From Oscillospiraceae bacterium (GTDB lineage Bacteria > Bacillota > Clostridia > Oscillospirales > Ruminococcaceae): a stretch of DNA of 8,020 nt. The first letter of the stretch is position 1; every line of letters starts with the position of its first letter. Below, in pieces: positions 1 through 5,716 of this stretch. The position numbers and the translations under genes were made by a program. Location of the stretch: contig JAGAKC010000187.1 in assembly GCA_017848155.1 (NCBI GenBank), forward strand, positions 1 to 8,020. Reading direction: 5' to 3'. The notes below the pieces were generated by a model. The model had not been told where the DNA came from. It worked only from the letters and a program-made list of their open reading frames with translations, and did not search any database.

Positions 1-37
1 ATCCTGCCAATTCCATATAGTTTACTGAATAAATCAT
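1..37 (-). CDS. Possible start of a second minus-strand gene, cut by window edge
   Basis: Two bases after the TAG stop of the DUF4365 gene there is an ATG (37-35) opening a frame of 12 codons (MIYSVNYMELAG) with no stop before the window edge. A GAGG lies about 10 bases upstream, inside the end of the preceding gene, so translation could be coupled. This would make a two-gene operon led by the DUF4365 gene. Twelve codons are too few to recognise a family, and an open frame of this length could be chance. Confidence 0.33.
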   Translation of the reverse strand, partial: MIYSVNYMELAG

Positions 38-39
38 AA

Positions 40-528
40 CTAAAGATCCTCTGCAATTTGTTTCAATAAAGCTATTAAACTATCTTTTGTAATAGTATTG
101 TTTTTACTAATGCTAATTGATATTGATGATGTATTATCAGTTCTTTCTCTTCCTGCCAAACTAACCCAATACATTATTCCTTTAATTGATAGCTCCTCAA
201 TAGACCATGAAAGCCATTCGCTCGGGTCTTCTGGGAGTATAAGCAGACACAAAATAATTGGAGTTGTTGATTTTGCACACAAATCATTGTAGTTCTTTGG
301 TTTAAGTTTGTATGAAATAGTATTCTCCGATTCAGAAAAGACATTGCTCGACGATGTAGCTTTCAATTGAACTCTCAGCGAAGCATGAATGCCATCTATC
401 CAACATTTTAATGTTGCATCAGTACTATCAGAATCATGAATGTTTCGTTCATAGTCTATTCCAGCAACTGCTGCTATAGAAGAAAGATAACTTATACTAA
501 GTTCTTCCTTTTGCTTATCTAATGTCAC
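40..528 (-). CDS. DUF4365-type domain protein (putative PD-(D/E)XK-like nuclease)
   Basis: This 162-residue soluble protein reads as a single DUF4365-type domain. Visible landmarks are an N-terminal KEELSISYLSSIAAVAG helix (about residues 7-23), an acidic stretch with D32, D34 and D37, the strand VQLKAT (53-58), then KNYNDL, and YWVSLAGRERT (120-130). The E8/E9, D37 and Q54-x-K56 spacing resembles a PD-(D/E)XK-like nuclease core; this is my comparison, not a profile hit. DUF4365 proteins are often found in defence islands, but their activity is poorly known. The start is GTG (528-526), chosen because GGAGGAG (541-535) lies 6 bases upstream; no in-frame ATG fits. It has its own consensus promoter. 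The gene is visibly more AT-rich than the neighbouring sugar genes, which suggests horizontal acquisition. Family call moderate, nuclease role inferred. Confidence 0.72.
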   Translation of the reverse strand: MTLDKQKEELSISYLSSIAAVAGIDYERNIHDSDSTDATLKCWIDGIHASLRVQLKATSSSNVFSESENTISYKLKPKNYNDLCAKSTTPIILCLLILPEDPSEWLSWSIEELSIKGIMYWVSLAGRERTDNTSSISISISKNNTITKDSLIALLKQIAEDL

Positions 529-561
529 TTAATACTCCTCCATATGTGATTTTCTAGTTTA

Positions 562-590
562 ATTATAATATAGCAATTCATCAATGTCAA
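562..590 (-). promoter_or_regulatory. Perfect-consensus sigma-A promoter of the DUF4365 gene
   Basis: On the minus strand, TTGACA (590-585) is followed by exactly 17 bases and then TATAAT (567-562). Both hexamers match the housekeeping consensus. The expected transcript start, near 555, leaves a leader of about 27 bases carrying the GGAGGAG ribosome site. A full-consensus promoter suggests strong constitutive expression. Confidence 0.88.
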
Positions 591-659
591 CCCTAAAATG
601 TGATTTGTTTTAGATTTGTCTATATAAGGCAGTACCAATTAAAATGAAAATAACAAAAA

Positions 660-1520
660 CTAATTTTCTCTCTTCTTCCTGTATTCCGATGGCGAAACAC
701 CAATGTGCTTATGAAACAGCCTGCTGAAATATAGTGGATTGTCGTAGCCGACATATTCGGCTATTTCAGAGATGTTATATTTAGTTCCCTCAAGCAAGCT
801 TTGTGCATTCGCCATTCGTAGAGATAGGATATACTGCATAGGAGTGACCTTTAATATCTGCTTAAAGCAGCGTATGAACCAGCAGGTGCTCATATGACGA
901 GATTCTGCATACTCATCTATGTTGATAGGCTTGTTGTAATTCTCGTTGAAATAATGTGTAGCTCTTTCGATCTCGTTCTGGATCTCGCTGCCTGACTTCT
1001 TTCCTTCTTTAAGATAGCGGTTTATCATAATGAAAATATGGCGGAGCATAAGCGACATAAGCTCTTCATAATTCGGGCGGCATAGCTGCAGCTCCTGTAT
1101 CATTTGACGGTACAACCACGCATAATCGGGAGAGGTTCCTGTGTAAAACACATTCTCTGAATGTGGCAGCTCATAATTATCAAGAATACCGTCCACCATT
1201 CTTCCTGTGAAATGCACCCAGTACACTTCAGTTTTGTCGGGAGCGTGATAGTAATAATACTGTATTTCGCCCGGGCGAAATAATATCATATTGCCTTCTG
1301 TAATGACTGTTTCTTTGCCGTCAAGCCCGTCAAAGTAGAAATATCCCTTGCCTTTGGCAATATATAAGAGCTGGTAGTCCTTTCTGCCCTTCGGACGTTC
1401 GGTGCTGACGACAGGTCTGCTGTGGACACGATAATATCCGCAGCTGGTAACGACCAACGATTTACTATGATCTACCATATCGGACAGCGAGTTATGTAAA
1501 TATGCAACATTTGTAAACAT
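660..1520 (-). CDS. AraC-family transcriptional regulator of the sugar locus
   Basis: This 286-residue cytoplasmic regulator has an N-terminal cupin-type sugar-sensing domain (about 30-110; landmarks YIAKGKGYFYFDG, MILFRPGEIQYYY and VYWVHFTG). A C-terminal pair of helix-turn-helix motifs follows (about 185-286). The second HTH shows the family signature ISEIAEYVGYDNPLYFSRLF followed by GVSPSEYRKKR. The domain layout resembles MsmR/RafR-type regulators of alpha- and beta-galactoside use. I chose the start at 1520 because AGGAG (1533-1529) sits 8 bases upstream; the frame extends 14 codons further to 1562 but that ATG has no comparable site and lies upstream of the predicted transcript start. 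It is divergent from the symporter gene, so it probably activates that promoter in response to an oligosaccharide. The exact inducer is not visible. Confidence 0.93.
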   Translation of the reverse strand: MFTNVAYLHNSLSDMVDHSKSLVVTSCGYYRVHSRPVVSTERPKGRKDYQLLYIAKGKGYFYFDGLDGKETVITEGNMILFRPGEIQYYYYHAPDKTEVYWVHFTGRMVDGILDNYELPHSENVFYTGTSPDYAWLYRQMIQELQLCRPNYEELMSLMLRHIFIMINRYLKEGKKSGSEIQNEIERATHYFNENYNKPINIDEYAESRHMSTCWFIRCFKQILKVTPMQYILSLRMANAQSLLEGTKYNISEIAEYVGYDNPLYFSRLFHKHIGVSPSEYRKKREN

Positions 1521-1528
1521 AAAAATAT

Positions 1529-1533
1529 CTCCT
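1529..1533 (-). promoter_or_regulatory. Ribosome binding site fixing the AraC-family start
   Basis: AGGAG on the minus strand, 8 bases before the ATG at 1520. It selects this start over an in-frame ATG 42 bases upstream. Confidence 0.82.
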
Positions 1534-1547
1534 CTCATCATAGTCTG

Positions 1548-1564
1548 ATATGATTTTATCATAT
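1548..1564. promoter_or_regulatory. Perfect inverted repeat over the araC-type -10 box (possible operator)
   Basis: ATATGAT-TTT-ATCATAT is a perfect 7-base-arm palindrome covering the whole -10 hexamer of the regulator promoter. A protein bound here would block RNA polymerase, so it is a candidate operator. AraC-family proteins usually bind direct rather than inverted repeats, so another regulator, or chance in an AT-rich stretch, are alternatives. Confidence 0.45.
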
Positions 1565-1581
1565 TTTACAGAGTATTTCAA
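1553..1581 (-). promoter_or_regulatory. Sigma-A promoter of the AraC-family gene
   Basis: Minus strand TTGAAA (1581-1576), a 17-base spacer, then TAAAAT (1558-1553). The TG one base before the -10 (TGATAAAAT) gives an extended -10. The predicted transcript start, near 1546, rules out the longer reading of the regulator starting at 1562. Confidence 0.78.
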
Positions 1582-1644
1582 GTGGCTTGTATCATTTTGT
1601 GTATGTTTTATTTAATTTTGTTTATAGTTTATGATTGAAAACGG

Positions 1645-1653
1645 TGGTAGAAT
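1645..1653 (+). promoter_or_regulatory. Probable activator-dependent promoter of the symporter operon (extended -10)
   Basis: TGGTAGAAT reads as TGn plus a TAGAAT -10 hexamer. At the position expected for a -35 box (about 1625-1630) the sequence is TAGTTT, a poor match. An extended -10 without a good -35 is what one expects where an AraC-type activator must recruit polymerase. The predicted start is near 1660, leaving a leader of about 130 bases. Position inferred by eye. Confidence 0.5.
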
Positions 1654-1665
1654 AAAGACAGAAGC

Positions 1666-1677
1666 AAAGGCGCCTTT
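1666..1677. repeat. 12-base perfect palindrome AAAGGCGCCTTT in the symporter leader
   Basis: AAAGGCGCCTTT is its own reverse complement. It lies a few bases after the inferred transcript start of the symporter operon, a position where a bound repressor would act as an operator. It has no loop, so an RNA hairpin is unlikely. Confidence 0.45.
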
Positions 1678-1686
1678 AATTGAAAG

Positions 1687-1758
1687 CAGCGTTCTTCGGG
1701 TATGACGAAAATGCTGTTATCGGTACAAAACTCGAGACTTGTGCCGACCCCTTATAAC
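1687..1758 (+). promoter_or_regulatory. Structured 5' leader of the symporter mRNA (two hairpins)
   Basis: First hairpin: CAGC (1687-1690) pairs with GCTG (1713-1716), with an inner TTCG (1695-1698) pairing with CGAA (1706-1709). Second hairpin: GTTATCGGTAC (1716-1726) pairs with GTGCCG (1741-1746) and ATAAC (1754-1758), with one G-U pair and a bulge of about seven bases. It matches no riboswitch class I can name. It may affect mRNA stability or translation, or simply be chance pairing. Confidence 0.35.
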
Positions 1759-1775
1759 AACGGTTTTTCAATTCA

Positions 1776-1781
1776 AAGGAG
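1776..1781 (+). promoter_or_regulatory. Ribosome binding site fixing the symporter start
   Basis: AAGGAG, 8 bases before the ATG at 1790. It selects this start over a TTG 51 bases upstream that opens the same frame without a ribosome site. Confidence 0.85.
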
Positions 1782-1789
1782 ATGTTATT

Positions 1790-3241
1790 ATGACTGACAG
1801 AAGGTATCTTAAATGGTACAATAAGATCGGATACGGCGCAGGAGATATCGCTGGAAACGTGATATATGCGTTCATATCCACATTCATTATGATCTATCTG
1901 ACGGACACCGTAGGGCTTAACTCAGGCATCGTAGGTACGCTTATGATGATATCTAAGTTCTTCGACGGATTTACAGATGTGATCTTCGGTGCGCTGATAG
2001 ACAAGACTAAAACAAAGATGGGCAAGGCAAGACCCTGGATGCTGTGGCCATACATAGGAAACGGCGTTATGCTGGTTGCACTGTTTGCTGTTCCTATGGA
2101 GTTTGGCGATGTAGCAAAATATGCATATTTCTTTATCTGCTATACACTGCTGCACGCTGTATTCTACACCGCAAACAATATCGCTTACTCCGCGCTTACC
2201 GCTCTTATCACCCGCAATGGCAACGAGAGAGTACAGATGGGCTCCATCCGCTTTATCTTCGCATTCAGCACAAGCCTCCTTATCCAGTGGGGTACTGTTA
2301 AGGCTGTTGAGCTGTGCGGCGGCGGAGCTGAGGGCTGGAGAACAGTAGCAATCATTTATGCGATCATCGGTCTGGTTGTAAACACGATCTCCGTATTCTC
2401 TGTAAAAGAGCTTCCTGAAAAGGAGCTTGAAAAGGAAAATCCCGCTGATGAGGAAGCTGCAAAGTTCTCCTCAGAAGCATTCCCTGATCTTGAGCTGGCT
2501 GACAAAGACAACCGCACAAAAGACGAAAGCAAGAAGTACACTCTCATAGACGCTGCAAAGCTGCTGCTGTCAAATAAATACTACGTTCTGATCTGCGGTG
2601 TGTACATTCTTACTCAGCTGTTTTCTGCAACACTCAGTATGGGTATCTTCTATATGACCTACATTCTCGGCGATGCAGATATGCTTGGCACATTCTCCCT
2701 TGCAATCAATGTTCCGATGATCTGCGGTCTGCTTATCACTCCTTTCCTTGTAAAGAAATGCAAGGGTATGTATAAGCTGAACCTCACAGGCTACTTGATC
2801 TCCACTATCGCAAGAGCGCTCGTAATGGTCGGCGGCTATATGCAGAATATTCCTATGATGCTGATCTTCACAGGCGTTGCAGCGATCGCAATGAGTCCTA
2901 TGCAGGGCGACCTCAACGCACTTATTGCAGCTTGCTCTGATTATACCTACCGTACAACAGGCAAGCGTATCGACGGAACAATGTATTCCTGCTCATCGCT
3001 CGGCGTAAAGATCGGCGGCGGTATCGGAACAGCATTGACAGGCTGGCTGCTTGCAGCAGGCGGATATGTTGCGAATGCTCCCGTTCAGCCTGAATCCTGC
3101 ATCAATATGCTTAACTTTATGTATCTGTGGCTGCCTATGCTGCTTAACCTTGTGATAACTCTGCTGCTTTCAAGACTGAATGTCGAAAAGGCAAATGAGG
3201 ACTGGGACAAGACACACGCTGTAACTACCGAGGAGGTATGA
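1790..3241 (+). CDS. GPH-family (MelB-type) sugar:cation symporter
   Basis: This 483-residue, 12-helix inner-membrane transporter belongs to the glycoside-pentoside-hexuronide:cation symporter branch of the major facilitator superfamily. The N-terminus KIGYGAGDIAGNVIYAF is typical of the family. Helix II and its loop read FFDGFTDVIFGALIDKT followed by KMGKARPWML. D59 and D63 correspond by position to the paired aspartates of MelB that bind the coupling Na+, Li+ or H+. A long charged central loop (about 223-266, rich in E, K and D) separates helices 6 and 7. The length is normal for the family and the gene looks intact. It begins after AAGGAG and ends 3 bases before the beta-galactosidase start. 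Its partner genes suggest import of beta- or alpha-galactosides such as lactose, galacto-oligosaccharides or melibiose. Substrate is inferred from context. Confidence 0.93.
   Translation: MTDRRYLKWYNKIGYGAGDIAGNVIYAFISTFIMIYLTDTVGLNSGIVGTLMMISKFFDGFTDVIFGALIDKTKTKMGKARPWMLWPYIGNGVMLVALFAVPMEFGDVAKYAYFFICYTLLHAVFYTANNIAYSALTALITRNGNERVQMGSIRFIFAFSTSLLIQWGTVKAVELCGGGAEGWRTVAIIYAIIGLVVNTISVFSVKELPEKELEKENPADEEAAKFSSEAFPDLELADKDNRTKDESKKYTLIDAAKLLLSNKYYVLICGVYILTQLFSATLSMGIFYMTYILGDADMLGTFSLAINVPMICGLLITPFLVKKCKGMYKLNLTGYLISTIARALVMVGGYMQNIPMMLIFTGVAAIAMSPMQGDLNALIAACSDYTYRTTGKRIDGTMYSCSSLGVKIGGGIGTALTGWLLAAGGYVANAPVQPESCINMLNFMYLWLPMLLNLVITLLLSRLNVEKANEDWDKTHAVTTEEV
3230..3236 (+). promoter_or_regulatory. 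Ribosome binding site of the lacZ-like ORF inside the symporter 3' end
   Basis: GAGGAGG, 8 bases before the ATG at 3245, lies within the last codons of the symporter gene. The two are therefore an operon, probably with translational coupling. Confidence 0.8.
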
Positions 3242-3244
3242 TCT

Positions 3245-3907
3245 ATGAATCCTACACCGAGCTGGCTTTCTGATCCTGAAATATTTGAAGTAAACCGTGA
3301 AAGAGCGCATTCCGATCACAGCTATAAGACGAAGGGCGGCGATCTTCGCCAGAGTCTCAACGGTATCTGGAAGTTCAATTACTGCGAGCATCCCGACGAC
3401 AGACCTGCTGATTTCTATAAAGCAGATTATGATGTAACAGCCTTTGATGAGATCAAAGTCCCCGGACACATTCAGTTACAGGGGTATGACAGACCGCAGT
3501 ATGTAAACACACAGTATCCTTGGGAGGGACACGAAAAGCTCCTGCCTCCCCAGATACCGCAGAAGCGCAACCCTGTCGGAAGCTATGTGAGATTCTTTGA
3601 TGTTGATGAAGCACTGCTTGGCAAGGAGACCTACATCAGCTTTCAGGGCGTGGAAACTGCGTTCTATGTATGGCTCAACGGCGAGTTTGTAGGCTACTCC
3701 GAGGACAGCTTCACTCCCTCCGAGTTCAACATTACCCCTTATCTCAAGGAAAAGGGCAACAAGCTTGTTGATATTTATTATGATGAATATGTTGCTGCAA
3801 TGCACAAAATTTATAGTGAGCGTCCCAAAGTCAAATTAACCGCGGAAGATATTGCAGAAAGAAATGCAAAAGCTGAAGAAATATTGAAAGGGCTGTTAGG
3901 AAAATGA
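3245..3907 (+). pseudogene. lacZ: Truncated GH2 beta-galactosidase (residues 1-174) fused in frame to a foreign 46-residue tail
   Basis: The first 174 codons (3245-3766) are the N-terminal sugar-binding domain of a LacZ-type family 2 beta-galactosidase. Landmarks are NPTPSWL, FEVNRERAHSDH, SLNGIWKF, KVPGHIQLQGYDRPQYVNTQYPWEG, NPVGSYVR and YVWLNGEFVGYSEDSFTPSEF. After GNKL the LacZ similarity stops, where the family continues with an AVEVY-like strand. It is replaced without a frameshift by 46 unrelated residues ending at the TGA at 3907. Full LacZ proteins are about 1000 residues, so the immunoglobulin-like domains and the whole TIM barrel with both catalytic glutamates are missing, and the product cannot be a beta-galactosidase. 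Start and operon position after the symporter are normal. The junction coincides with an AAGCTT at 3761-3766. Truncation is certain from the sequence; whether it is biological or an assembly artefact is open. Confidence 0.88.
3767..3907 (+). pseudogene. C-terminal tail of a lost AAA/ABC-type ATPase (PtuA-like)
   Basis: The 46 residues after the lacZ junction (key parts YYDEYVAAMHKIYSERPKV and AEDIAERNAKAEEILKGLL) do not belong to a glycosidase. They read like the extreme C-terminus of the ATPase usually encoded just upstream of this kind of HNH gene, as in Septu (PtuA-PtuB) and some retron-associated pairs. The ATGA overlap with the HNH gene is the arrangement expected for that pair. Base use changes at the junction: the left side prefers C- or G-ending codons, the right side A or T. 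All Walker and signature motifs of the ATPase are absent from the window. The family assignment rests on memory of similar tails and on context, so it is moderate. Confidence 0.55.
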
Positions 3908-4707
3908 GATACATAGATCTTTCCAATATTGATATGACAGATCCTGATGTAATATCTTGGATTAACAAAGCAAAAAAACATTTAGCTCTATTGAATAAAA
4001 TGAACACACATGCCGAACGAAAAGATTATATGAGCAAACACGGTATTTGGAATCAGTTTAAGCCAATACTTATAAGGTGTTATGGCGAAAAATGTTGGTA
4101 TTCTGAATGTAGTATACAAGGAGAGTTTGGTGATGTGGATCATTTTAGACCAAAAAACAGATCGACAGATGAGCGAGGAAATGTAATATTACCTGATGGA
4201 TATTGGTGGTTGGCTTATGATTATCTTAACTATCGATTGAGTTGTGAAAAAAGCAACCGTAGTTTTGGGAATGGTGGAAAAAATGATATGTTTCCTCTTA
4301 AGGTTGGCACGCTACCTGCTAGTTTTCCACATAACAATGATATAGCAGTTTTGTTAGATCCTTGTGTCGAAAAGGATGTTGAGATAATTGATTGTGATGA
4401 AACAGGTGAAATCATATCAATTAGCGATTGTGAGTACGATATAGAACGTGTTGCAATTAGCAAAAAAGTATATAATTGGAATGAATTTAATTCAGCGCGA
4501 AAAGATATTAGAAACAGGTGCAAAACAGCGTTGGAGAATTTTGAGATTATTTATGAAGTTGCACCTGATAGAATGAGACCAGCAGTTGAGCAAATTACAT
4601 CTCTAGTGGATTCAAAAGTTCCATTCTCTTCTTTCGCAAGAAGATACATAAGTCTTAAAATAATCGGAAAACCATATGAATCTGTTATTAGACAATTTTT
4701 GTTGTAA
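3904..4707 (+). CDS. HNH endonuclease, PtuB-like partner of a defence ATPase
   Basis: This 267-residue protein carries the HNH nuclease motif of the group paired with ATPases in Septu-like systems. KCWYSEC (63-69) is followed by GDVDHFRPKNR (77-87) with the catalytic-type D79-H80. Next come GYWWLAYDYLNYRLSC (99-114), N118 and GGKNDMFPL (124-132). DHFRPK, YWWL and FPL are the conserved signposts of the group. Established knowledge: PtuB-type proteins are nucleases that act in phage defence together with the ATPase. The frame looks complete. Its ATG overlaps the TGA of the preceding ORF (ATGA); the ribosome site is weak (AAAGGG, 11 bases away), so translation likely depends on coupling. The gene is AT-rich: a hand count of one 60-base line (4081-4140) gives 22 G+C, against 33 in a line of lacZ (3541-3600). 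Without its ATPase it is an orphan. Confidence 0.82.
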   Translation: MRYIDLSNIDMTDPDVISWINKAKKHLALLNKMNTHAERKDYMSKHGIWNQFKPILIRCYGEKCWYSECSIQGEFGDVDHFRPKNRSTDERGNVILPDGYWWLAYDYLNYRLSCEKSNRSFGNGGKNDMFPLKVGTLPASFPHNNDIAVLLDPCVEKDVEIIDCDETGEIISISDCEYDIERVAISKKVYNWNEFNSARKDIRNRCKTALENFEIIYEVAPDRMRPAVEQITSLVDSKVPFSSFARRYISLKIIGKPYESVIRQFLL

Positions 4708-4727
4708 AATTAAATGGATAAATTGAG

Positions 4728-4757
4728 GGTACTACACATGTTGTAGTACCTTTATTT
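4728..4757. terminator. Rho-independent terminator after the HNH gene
   Basis: GGTACTACA (4728-4736), a 5-base loop, then the exact complement TGTAGTACC (4742-4750), followed by TTTATTT. The 9-base perfect stem with a T-rich run ends plus-strand transcripts about 20 bases after the HNH stop. It lies between two convergent genes. On the minus strand the following bases (CTCAATTTAT) are less T-rich, so termination of the helicase transcript here is possible but weaker. Confidence 0.85.
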
Positions 4758-4759
4758 GG

Positions 4760-5716
4760 TTATTGTATCCTCTTATAATACTCCTCCAGCTTCTCATCGC
4801 AGATCTTATGTATCCGCTCATAATCCTCCGCCTGAAGTTTTTTGAATATCCACGGATTTATGCGGATCATCGAAACATCCTTGCAACGCTGGAAAAACCT
4901 CATATCCGCAAAGCGCTTGAATGGGTTTGAGAGTATGTTCCTTTCCACATCCTTGTCGGTGTAGCCTCCCTTTGCGAAGATGCTGGTAGGTTTCTCGACT
5001 ATAAGTCCCTTTGCGGCTCTCATTTCGTAGAAATCCTTGAAGTAGTCCACGATGTCCTCGAGAGCAACACAGCCTTCCTCGTTGACATGGCGCATTACTG
5101 CTTTCAGCAGAACAGGCTTGTAGGAGAAGCTCATGTCCATCTTTTTCACGAACTCCATAAACTTGGACTTTATGTTGCTATGCGTGATGAGATCCCAGCC
5201 GAACTGCTCTGCGTAAGCCTTGACGGTGCTTTCTCTGAAATAGTTGAAGAACCTGCTCTCGCTTATCGGAACAGCAAGGTCGGGAACTATCTTTTCCTCG
5301 CGGATATAACGCTCTACGGTCTCGGACTGCACATCCACCATACGCACAAATTCAAGCTGGGATATCATATCCTTGACTTCCGTCTGCCAGTTGAAAAGGT
5401 CAATAAGCTCATAGTCAGCGGCGTCTATCGGTGTGTCGAGATATGCCACAGGCTTCTCTCCTTTGTATGTCATATTCGGATCGTGTTTGCGGAGCTTTTC
5501 GGGAGCGAGGGTATATTCAAACGGGTGATATTCCGCAATGTTCAGCAGGCGGTGCATTGAGTAGGGGAGCTTGAACATATTTGCGTTGTCCACAAAGTCG
5601 AACACCAGCAGGTCACTCTTGTTCTCGCACTTTCTTGTGCCTCTGCCAAGCTGTTGCATATAAATTGTCTTTGACATTGTGGGACGAGCCATAAACAGCA
5701 CCTGCGTGTCGGTGAC
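4760..5716 (-). pseudogene. C-terminal fragment of an SF2 (DEAD/DEAH, restriction-type) helicase
   Basis: About 318 codons survive. The fragment begins VTDTQVLFMARPTMSKTIYM and runs at once into helicase motif VI, QQLGRGTRK, with the arginine fingers. LLVFDFVDNANMF follows, then a roughly 270-residue C-terminal region ending in SNPFKRFADMRFF, a helical stretch and EEYYKRIQ. The motif VI form and tail resemble large bacterial SF2 helicases annotated as restriction or defence subunits, but I cannot name the subfamily. Walker A, DEAH and the other motor motifs are missing because the upstream part is replaced by alpha-galactosidase sequence at 5709-5716. The frame stays open to an ATG at 5794, but residues 1-26 of that reading are galA read in another frame and there is no helicase-type start. 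It is convergent with the HNH gene. Base use is like the sugar genes, not like the AT-rich HNH gene. Confidence 0.78.

Noticed and set aside
1521..1562. AraC-family start at 1562
   Set aside because: It lies upstream of the predicted transcript start (near 1546) and lacks the AGGAG seen before 1520.
1739..1789. Extra 17 N-terminal residues for the symporter, starting at TTG 1739
   Set aside because: No ribosome site before 1739, and the extension does not look like a GPH N-terminus. AAGGAG before 1790 fits the normal family start.
3761..3766. AAGCTT at the lacZ junction as proof of a cloning artefact
   Set aside because: The same hexamer occurs elsewhere in the window (796-801 and about 5765), so its presence at the join may be coincidence.
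3170..3805. Minus-strand frames opposite the symporter end and lacZ
   Set aside because: Shadows of the lacZ and symporter coding strand, with no recognisable domain.
5087..5560. 157-codon plus-strand frame opposite the helicase
   Set aside because: Antisense shadow of a convincing helicase C-terminus; no family match or ribosome site.
5613..5708. C-terminal 31 residues of the alpha-galactosidase reading
   Set aside because: Helicase DNA read out of frame; not part of the GH36 family.
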